DNA of 64,000 bases from assembly GCA_035578905.1 (NCBI GenBank), contig JAQJVL010000252.1:62001-126000 (forward strand), in the 5' to 3' direction. The translations under genes were made by a program, and so were the position numbers. Within the stretch, counting starts at the first letter, position 1. Every line of letters starts with the position of its first letter. Under the pieces are notes generated by a model, which made no database searches, was not told the origin of the DNA, and saw nothing but the letters and a program-made list of their open reading frames with translations. The DNA is from Stictocephala bisonia. Taxonomy: Eukaryota > Arthropoda > Insecta > Hemiptera > Membracidae. Positions 52,201 to 62,700 of the stretch are shown here, in pieces.

Positions 52201-54688
52201 GGACTCTTGGATCTGGTCGGAGATCTTCTGGGTGATAATGTCTTTTGTTTTATGGGAGATCTTGATTTACTGACCATTCTTACTGATGTTTTACCTCGTG
52301 GAGGGGAATATATGCGATTTGGGGGAGTTTGAGACCTTTGCCTGATAGGCGATTTTGATTTCCTGACTGAAGATGTACTTTTTGGTGGTGAAAACCTCAT
52401 TTTATTTTCTACTTCACAGCTTGCCTTAATTGAATGGTTTTGCAATGGAGATTTATGTCTTTCGGGATTTGGAGATTGTTGTTTGCTTGATTTATTTTCT
52501 TCATACTTGACTACCCTAACAACAACAGACTCTTTAATCGTTGGTTCAACTACTGCTGTTTTTGTCTCCAACTTTTCTTTCTCCGATTCTTTACATTTTG
52601 TGTCTTTATTTTTTAACTCCGATTCTTTACATTTTGTGTCTTTATTTTTTAACTTGTTGCTGCTCTTACACTTTTTCTTCTCCTTTTTATTAGGGTCAGG
52701 GTCAATCCCTATTTCATGTTCCATTTGAGCCATTAATGCCTCTAAACTATCATCATCATCCTCTAAAGCTAACACATCATCATTATCATCCTCAGAAGAT
52801 TCTGATTCTTTCTTCTCGTGATCACTTTCGTCTTCAGATTCAGATTCAGTGTCTTCAAATCGACTGAACTTAGATGACACTGAAAAAAAAAATAAAAATT
52901 ATAACTAACACTTGATTCAAATTTTTAATGTATAAAATCACACTATAAAATAACGAGCAATATTTCTTGAACTATGGCTCTGGTCTTATTACCATTTAAA
53001 AAAATTACCTGATGAACCATACCTCACTATTCCCACGAACAAACTTGGTTTACCAAAAGTCCTTTACTTGCACTATAACCCATATCTATGGGTCTTCAAA
53101 AGTTGACATAGATCAAGAAATAATGTCAGGATTTATAGCTAGGGGTGTGCGAGTAGTGATTTTTGAGTTTGAGTCGAGTTGTTGGCATTTTTTCAAGTAT
53201 CGAGTATTTTCGAGCGAGTATTTACAGATGGATTTCCTGTTCCTACAGATAGGATGACACCATCCTAAGCCTAAGTCAAGTTTTGTAATATATACATTTA
53301 AACTGAATACAATAAGTTTGATTTGTTGTTTGTAACTGTAACATTTGATAAATCAAACTTTTTACTTCCTGCCTTCCTACATTTTTATGTGACATTGTTT
53401 TGTTTTGTTTAACCGTTTTCCTTTTTTCCTAACTAATATTATGTAAGAAACTAAAAAAGTATATTATTAATTGAAACAACATGGATTATAAGGATTTAAT
53501 CTGTTCACTCATATCACAGATCAGATTTTCTATGCAAGCCAATTTTATACTGTTTCACAGCTGGCCGATCTGGTGGTTCAGTTCAAAGTGTACCGCGAAA
53601 ACGTAGCGAAGCTTGTTGGCAAAAGCTGCATCCAACCAAACTGATGCTAAAATTCAGGTGTCATCGCCAAATGCAGTCATTTGCTTTCAGAATTGCCTCC
53701 TCTCAACAAAAAATTGATTGTGTACACGCCAAGAAGAGTGGGTCTGTATTCTGTGGGTATTTAATTCAGTAACAAAAAGGTTACAACTAACCGAAAATAA
53801 GCTCTGAATTATATGATTAAATTTGAAAATCTGGATGACAAAGACTGTAGTTCAATCGATTGATAATAATAACTAAGCAGGTTTACTAAAAATAAATTTT
53901 AAAGTCGCTTAGGATGAATTAGTTTTAAAATTATGATCGGTAATGAAATATATGAAACTTGAAACTACTTTGATACACGAGGTTACACTGAAAAACATAA
54001 ATTCATACACATAGTCGGCTAATATAATAGGTCTAGCTGATATTGGCGATGAGATACAGTCTGAAATATCAGCTAAGTGCCAACTAGTGATACAGTGAAG
54101 ATTTTGGGCTGCTAAATTATAAACTTATCAATAAAAAACGAGACGTTTTCATAAAATTTCGGGAGCTATGTTGCACACACATCGTTGGAAGTTGTGGTGA
54201 GGAGCTGGAATGAGCAACTGCTTATGGCCCTCATTTAATTAGGCATTTGCTCCTCGTACTTAGTGTTGATACTTATATGTTTTAGTGAGATAATTTGCAA
54301 AACTAGAAGATTTGATGATAAACCTTTATTTGGATGAAAACGTCACCCACTTGAGTTTTCTGAATCTTTATGAATTATTTTCTGAATCTCTAAATTCGTC
54401 ATATTTGGTTTAGAAAAGGTCTCCCAACATGTTTCTCTCTCATTTGGGTTGATTCTTGAATGTTTTACAGTTTACATCGACGTCAATGTGAACAGGGAAC
54501 CGTTCAGTGAATGTACAAATCAAAATTATTGTACTTTACCACCTTTTACACTCCAACTGTGTTATTGTCTAACCTAGTCAGAAAACCGTTCAAAAATTTG
54601 ACAGGAAAAAATATCTATGTGCATATGTTATACAAAGTTTTGGTGATCTAAGGTGTTTTCGGAATAATAATTAATAGACTTTCGCCAC

Positions 54689-54736
<48 letters not shown>

Positions 54737-56734
54737 AGAGTGGTGGTTTTGGAAAGACAATGACAGGATTGTTCGTAAAACTATTAGGAGAGCAAATCAA
54801 TTATTAGGATATGTTTAATATAAAAATAAATTTCAATACGTCTAAATATTTTGGTTTTCAGCTCATATCAAATGACTCAAAATTGAAAATACTACTGAAA
54901 ATAAAATGTGAAAGTGTCGAAATAGAAAAATCACTAATTCTGGTTTGATGTAGCTCCTCATTATAACTGTTTATCATTGTCGACGTCAAGCCTGTAGATT
55001 CTAGTTTATAAAAACTCACTGCATGATTTCCTAAAGACAAAAATCACTTTTCCCTAACTACTGTACTAACATGAAAAAACTTTACGTGTACAGGTATATG
55101 AGTGGGTCAATACGTTTGAAAGTGGTAACCCTCCCACCCTTCACACGCTGCTAGAACACCATTACCATATTTTATATGATACAGTATTTTCTTACGTCAA
55201 ATCATTGGACGATTTCCTGCTCAGATTAAAAAACAATATAGACCTCAATCGACTCACGAGAAATATACGATAATTTAAATATACGATAATTTCCGTTCCG
55301 AAAATGAGCTGAACGGTTCCTTGCACGTACATATACTACAACCAAGATGAACTTTCGCCTAGAAAAGATGGGAAGTTCGATTCTAGGGATGTAAAGTGAC
55401 CCGTTCTCGGGGCCCTTTTGACTGAACAGTATTATTGATATGAACGAAAATATGCATAATTTCCACGGCGTACAGACCATTAAATTTGTATCGGTAACAG
55501 GTCTTTTTGAGCATCTTGAACCGGATCTCTCATCCCCTTTCTTGGGTCATAAAGACACTAACCAGCACTTCTGTTTTATTCATGCTATGGTTAGGTTACA
55601 AGTGACTAGTAGATTCGACAACCAACATGTGTGATCACTACTATGGTAACTATTTACAGTGATCGCTACCTTCCCATCTTTGTTGTTCACTTTGAATTGA
55701 ACTAGTTCAAATCATAATGAATGAACTCGTTCACTATGTAGACTAGTTCATTTGACTGCCGTCATGTACTACCTATTCTTAGGCCTATTGTTTAGTTCAT
55801 AATTACGTGTACCAAATTGATAACGTATGATTAAGGGTAAAAAAAAAACACAAGGAAGCGCAAATTTTTTATTCATAACTTATAGAACTGTTTACTCTTA
55901 AAACTAGATTAAGATGTAAATCTGATATTTTGTAAAATACAACTACTTGATCGAACTTCGAGTAGTTTCGGAAGCTTCGAGCCGATGTTTGAGTAGTAAA
56001 ATACTCTATCAAATACTCAAAGTTTCGAGTACTCGCACACCCCTAATTATAGCTTTAATATATATAAATTTTATATATTAATGTAACACTGCAATATGAT
56101 AAATTTGTAATCCAAAATCAGGTTTATATTACTCAAATTAAAACCACAAGGTGTCAACCCATATGAAGTGGTCCAATGATGGTTGCTTGACTATTTTTAA
56201 ATATTTTAATTTTTTAATATGTTTTTACCATACTCATAAGAGGTTCAAAAATGCTTTTTAAATAATTTTATCTTTTACCGTTTATGCATGATGGCCATTT
56301 TTGTTTACGAGAATCTTGGGATTTTTGGCTTTGTAGACATTAGAGTTAAATTGATTATCACTGGATTGGATTATGCTAGAGCTTCTAAACCAACACAATT
56401 ATTTTCACAAAGATCTCTTCTACAATGCTTGTTATCTTCTTCATATCTCTAAAAACAAATGTTAACTTCCAAAATCATCCACAAAGTTCGATATTGAAAC
56501 TTGGCAAATTTCACTATTTGGAAGCTTAAAAACAAAGAAGGGATGATTTATCACAGTTCAAACTTTTTGTTCAGTTTGATATCATAGCTTACTAATATAT
56601 AATAGAGTTTCAGCCTTAAAACATGTTTCCTTAATTTTTTATAAATTAAAAAAAATTGAAATCTTAAATTTTAAAGTTTAAAGCTCTATATATCTCTGGT
56701 GGGACATGATATAAAAATCTATTTTTGCACAGCA

Positions 56735-56793
<59 letters not shown>

Positions 56794-59700
56794 TGTTAAG
56801 TAGTGTATAAATTTGAACTTTGATATTTGACTCTGAGCAAAGTTATGAATTTTCAAAAGTTAAGAAAAAACAGATTTTCGCCAATGTTCATATTATGGGA
56901 ATTACTTAAATAAGAAGATGGTATTGCCCTATGTTTGATGAATTGCAGGTTTACTCTCTATACGTATGTACTTTATATGTGTTTAAATATTTTAATGAAT
57001 TAATAATAAAATAGCCTATTATAATAATAAAATTTTTTTTCAATGCCACAGTACGTGTACGGTTAGGTTGGTGGATTAATTTCACAGTACCTGTAGGATG
57101 GGTGGGCGGGTCAATAACACAGTACGTGAAGGGTGGGTGGATGGGTCAATTCCACAGTACGTGTTTGGATGGGCGGGTCGGCCTTGCCATACTAAGTATT
57201 TGGGAGGGCGGGGTGGTGAATAATAAATGTCGGCACTACTGGTACAGTGCTGTGACCCAGCTACTTGGGGATGAAGTGATGTGTAGATTGTAGGCGATGG
57301 GTTCTATTAATATGCTCGGCCCTCTTCATACCGACATGGCGTCCATTCAGTGTTTGTTATCGGGGTGCACACTACTTGAGAAGTCTGGTGTGTCCGTGTT
57401 GGGAGTTAGTTAGTGTCTGGGTGTGTTTAGGGTTGTGTAGTGCAAATATTTGTTTATTGATTTAAAGTTAAGTTGTGAATTTAAAATTTAAAGTAATGTT
57501 GCAAATATTTCCCATCTAAACTTTTACATACATTTTTTCATTATTAAAATGGATAAACGATGCTCTATTGGAAAATTAGTAAGTGAAGATTGTTACAAAT
57601 CATTTTATGGTCCAGTTTCAAAAACCCTGAAACATTCAAGTGAATTTGAAGTGTTCAAAATTTGTTTAAATTTAAAGTAAGTTCTTCAATTTCAATATGT
57701 GAGTACCATGAAAAGAAATACATATTAAAATACAACCATATATTTGGTAAATACCGCTGTGATCCATTAAAAGTTCATAAAAAGCCTATTTCTAAGGGCC
57801 TAAGAGAAATAAAACTTGATCACTTATCCCTGTTAAACCCAAATGATTCTAAAACAAAAGTTGAAATAATCCCTGGAAGATCTTTGTACCCGAACTGTTT
57901 TTCAAAATTAACTACTGTTTCAAATCCAGAATCATCGGTTACTTATGAAGGCTTGGCTGATGCCTAGATATTCCTAATGAAGGAGTTATACAAAAATTAG
58001 ATTACGCTTGTTACAATTTAGATGTATCTCCTGCTTCTAAAATAAGAAAACTGAGTAGTGGAAAAAGACAAGCAGCCATTGAGGGAAAAGTTAACAAAAA
58101 TATCAAAGATAAGAAAAAATTTGGAAACATGTTTCGCATCAACATACCCTGACACTACCAGTTCATCAGAAAATGAAGGGTCAGAAGTATCAAACGCCGA
58201 GTATTATGATTTGATTGAAAAACTGAAAACTAAATGTTCATTAGCATCTAAAGAAGAACAAGTAAAAATACTAAGTTTAACCCTTTCCACTCCAATTACT
58301 GGGAACCCAGTTTCCCTATCAGCTCCATTTACTTTTAAGCAAAGATTGCCTACTACATTTGTTCAGTGGGAAAAACATATATCTGATAGTTCCAAAAAGC
58401 TGATGTATTTTTTCTTTGTTTCTTCTATGACTAAAGTATAGATTAATATAAAATAAAACATATATTTTTATTTCCAAAATTTTTTAATTATATATATTTA
58501 TTGGAACAAAATTGAATTTCTAACAAAAAAACGGATACAAGAAGAAATTTTGAAAAATTTTAAATAGGAAGAATAGTATTTGTTGTTTGTTTTTTGTTGT
58601 TTGTATCCTTACAAACAAAAAAAAGTCATTTTCAAATATTTTGGACTAAATTAAACATAAAAAAATATATAATTCTAAAACCGAATTTTTTTGAAAAACA
58701 ACATTTTTACCAAAAAAGTTATTTTCACTGCAACTAGTAAACAATTGCTCCATAAATTTTATTTTATTGCTTAGCAACAGTCAAAAGGTACATAATTTAG
58801 ACCAAATTTGTAAGTAAAGCTTTTTCCAATAATTCAAAACATGTTATCAGCTAAAAATATAAACAGACAAAATCTAATAGCCTACTTGCAACGCTCTTTC
58901 ATTTTCATACCGGTTACACATAGGCCTACGGTAAAAATACTTATGAACATACAGGAAATGTAAAAGATGAAAAGAAATGTTTTAGGCACATAACTAGTTG
59001 GATAATAAATCCTCGTCAAATAGTAAGCTGGTAATACCGTCATCAATGAGGTTCGAAATCGAAACTATTCTGTCACCACTTCCATCATTTGGTAGAATAC
59101 TACTGCAGTCGTTTTCACCCATTTTATTCGACAGGAATCATCGTCGTAAAAATAAAAATATTATGAATAAACAGTAAAACAACAACGATAACCTAGCAAC
59201 AACAATGCGTTTTATAAGCTCATTACGAACGATAACATATGACGGAACAAAGTGAGTGCAGATAGCTGTTGCAGTCAGCCAGCTGTTTACAGAGCAGCCA
59301 CAGACGACAAACATTACATTTTCTGAGGTTTGTTTACCGATACTAAACTCAAACGGTTCCGAAAAAATTCTACAGATAGCAGCACATATCAAACAACAAC
59401 CGTAGCGGTCAATAATGTAACTACGTCAGTCTAAATACAATCATAGAACGTTTTTATAGAGACGTCGGGCCCGGCCCGACATTGGAGTTAGTGCGGTAAG
59501 TTGCGTGGCGGGGCTGCCCCGCCACTTGAGTGGAAAGGGTTAATACCTGACTCTTGGTCGAGACAAAAAATTGCTAGTGAGTTCAAAGTTTCGGACCGTT
59601 TAATTAAACTTACCAGAAGTTTAGTAAGAGAACAAGGTATTCTTCCAGTTTTAGGGAAAAAGAAAGGAGCAGGTGTAAGCGAAGAAACTATTGAAAAAAA

Positions 59701-62700
59701 GTCAAACAGTTTTATGAGAGTGATGAAAATAGTAGAAAGTGCCCAGGTAAGAAAGATTGTATTAAAGTAGTTATATATGGCACCAAAGTAATTAAACAGA
59801 AACGCCTAGTGCTGTCAAATATAAATGAGATGTATGTGGCTTTCAAAAATGCTTATCCAGACTGCAGCATTGGCAGGTCCAAGTTTTGTGAACTGCGCCC
59901 AAAATGGTTCTGTATGTGTTTGCCTGTGTTGCCAAAATGTGAAGCTTATGATAGCTGGTGCAAAATTTAATGTTGACTATAAGGACCTACTTGATTTGTT
60001 AGTCTGTAATACAAATGACTATGACTGCATGATGTCTATTTGTGCAAGTTGCTCTGATAAAGAGGCACTTCTTCAAATACTCCAGGAATCTGAAGAAGAA
60101 ATGCCAGACAATGTGACATTCAAGCAGTGGGTCACAACGGACAGGGCGGAAATGGTTACAATAGTAAAGTCTCAGGAGGAGTTCTTTGAATCATTAGGAG
60201 AAAAGTTAATCAACCTTAAAAGTCACCACTACATCTCCAAAATTCAAAGTTCTATTTATGAAAGAAAAAAAAGAAAGGCTGGCTGAAAATGAATGCAATT
60301 TCAGCATCTTAGCTGACTGCAGAAAATTTTACTTTTACATTACAGGATGAAATTCAAGGATACCACTGGGTCAACGACCAAGCAACTGTGCATCCGTTTG
60401 TGTTTTATTATAAAAATAAAAACGGTCAGGAATGTAGTCGTTCCATCTGCATCTTAGTGACTACTTGGAGCACAACACTGCAGTTCTCCCATGCATTTCT
60501 CAATCATGTGATAAAATTTATAAAAGAAAAAATGCCTACTGTTGAGAAGCTCATCTATTTTTTTTTTTATGGTAGTGGCAGTCAGTATAAAAATAAGGAG
60601 AAACATAAACCTCTGCTCCCACAAAATAGATTTTGCATTTGAAGCCGAGTGGCATTTTTTTGCCTCCTGCCATGGCAAAAATGCATACGATGGAGTAGGA
60701 GGTACTACAAAACGGGAGATGAGCAAAGCAAGTTTACAGCATGCTACCTCAAACAAAATCCTTACAGTCAAGGATATGTACACATTTTGCAAGGATAATA
60801 TGAAAGGAATAACATATTTCCTTGTCAAGAAAGAAGAAATAATATTACATATTGAAAGACTTCAAACCACATGATCACACTTGAACTAATTGTATGCAAA
60901 TGGGGGGGAAAAAAATACTCCAAATACATAACTGTACAAATCTATTTTTCTTTCAAAATTGGTTTGATACTTTTATGTTTAAATATACTAATATAGTTTT
61001 CCCAAATTTGCCCTCTTTATCATAATGACGATAAACTAAGAGACTATAGGCATTATAATTCTATAGTCTCATTAGTTGACTAATTAATTGGCTTTGTAAA
61101 CTAGAAAGGCTCTACATGGAATACACCCTAATAAATTTGAGTAACTGTCCTTTACCAAATCTAGTTTTATTCGACTACTTATATTTAAGATTTCCATATT
61201 TAAGTAAATCTTGCATTACCTTCTTCTTTACTTTCCTCAACCTTCTGCTCCCCTGAAGATGTTACTGATTCTTTGTCATCTATTTGCACCTGATGCAAAA
61301 CTTTCAAATTAGATCCAACAGTAGAGATTGTATTGGCTGCCCGAAAAGGTTGCTGACGAGGAGCTGTTCTAAAGAAGTTATGGCGCACTGGTGGCCTTGC
61401 TGCTCCTTCTGGAATAATAGCTATGAGGTTTGGATTGCCCATGTGAGGTTGAAATATAACCTAGAACACACACAATACATATATTATCTTGTAGTCAACG
61501 GATTAGTTTTTAATAGACAATGACATCAAGTTGTATACTGTACTTATGACATCAAGACATGTTAGAGTCATTTAATCAATGTAATAACGTAGTTTTAATT
61601 ATAAGTTAATCGTTAAAATGCAGACATTATTTAATATGTATAACTTGGTTATGGCTGATGTATGAAAGTTTGTAAAAAATGGATCACTTAAATATTTAAT
61701 TTTGGCATATACGGAAGTCTCCTGAAGTTGTCCGTATATTTTAGAAACACCCTGTATATTTTACATATTCCTTTCTTAGCATACATAAAATTATCATATC
61801 ATTCCATTATGTCCACAGACCAACTAAGCAGTGAATGGCTTTTTCTTTTTCCTAAAAAAATATCAACACATAATTTGGAGAAAAAAATCATACCTGTATA
61901 AAAATCATTATATAAACAATTTGTAGTACCCTAATTAAAGTTTTAAAATATAACATACATTGTTTCATCAATTATTACCATTCATTTTATAAAATATATT
62001 TTAATAACATACTGTGCCAAGGCCATGCATGGACTTGTCAAGAGCAGAAACATGACGAACAACCCACCTACCTACCCAAACACGTTCGATGGTATTGATC
62101 CACCAACTTGCCTGTACACATACGGTGGAATTGAGCCACCCATACATGTAATAATGTGGTATTGACCCACCAACCCACCCATAAACGTACGATGGTAATA
62201 ACATAATTTTAGGAAATAAAGGATGGTAGCTTATTTCTTTTTTTTTTCTTTTTTTTTTTAAGGAGAGGCCGATCTATAATAATAATAATAATAATAATAT
62301 CTTTATTTCTCTTTTTTTTTTACATAACTTACACATTATATAAATTCCCACAATACCAGACTGACCTTGAAATCACAGTTACACCTCCGTATACAAGAGA
62401 ACAAATATGTGCACATATATGTACAGAATTTAATAATGTTTCAGCATATTAATTAAAGAGAAACCTCCCAGGCTATGCCTGATTGGAGCATACATTAAAT
62501 TATACATTTACAAAAATATAGCAGCAGCAGAACATTTATATTATTATAAATACATAAAATCATCAATTAATAAAATGCCTAAACTATCTACTTTTATACA
62601 CTTATTTAAATTTACAATAATCTTCAAAAAACACAATAATAACAAGTACATTTATAAAACATTACAATGTCATAAGAGTTGAGACAGAGCCAAAAAGGAT

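Noticed and set aside
59138..59392. 84-residue minus-strand frame with hydrophobic end
   Set aside because: It lies in the non-coding 5' region of the family C piggyBac-like element, upstream of its transposase-like start; probably chance.
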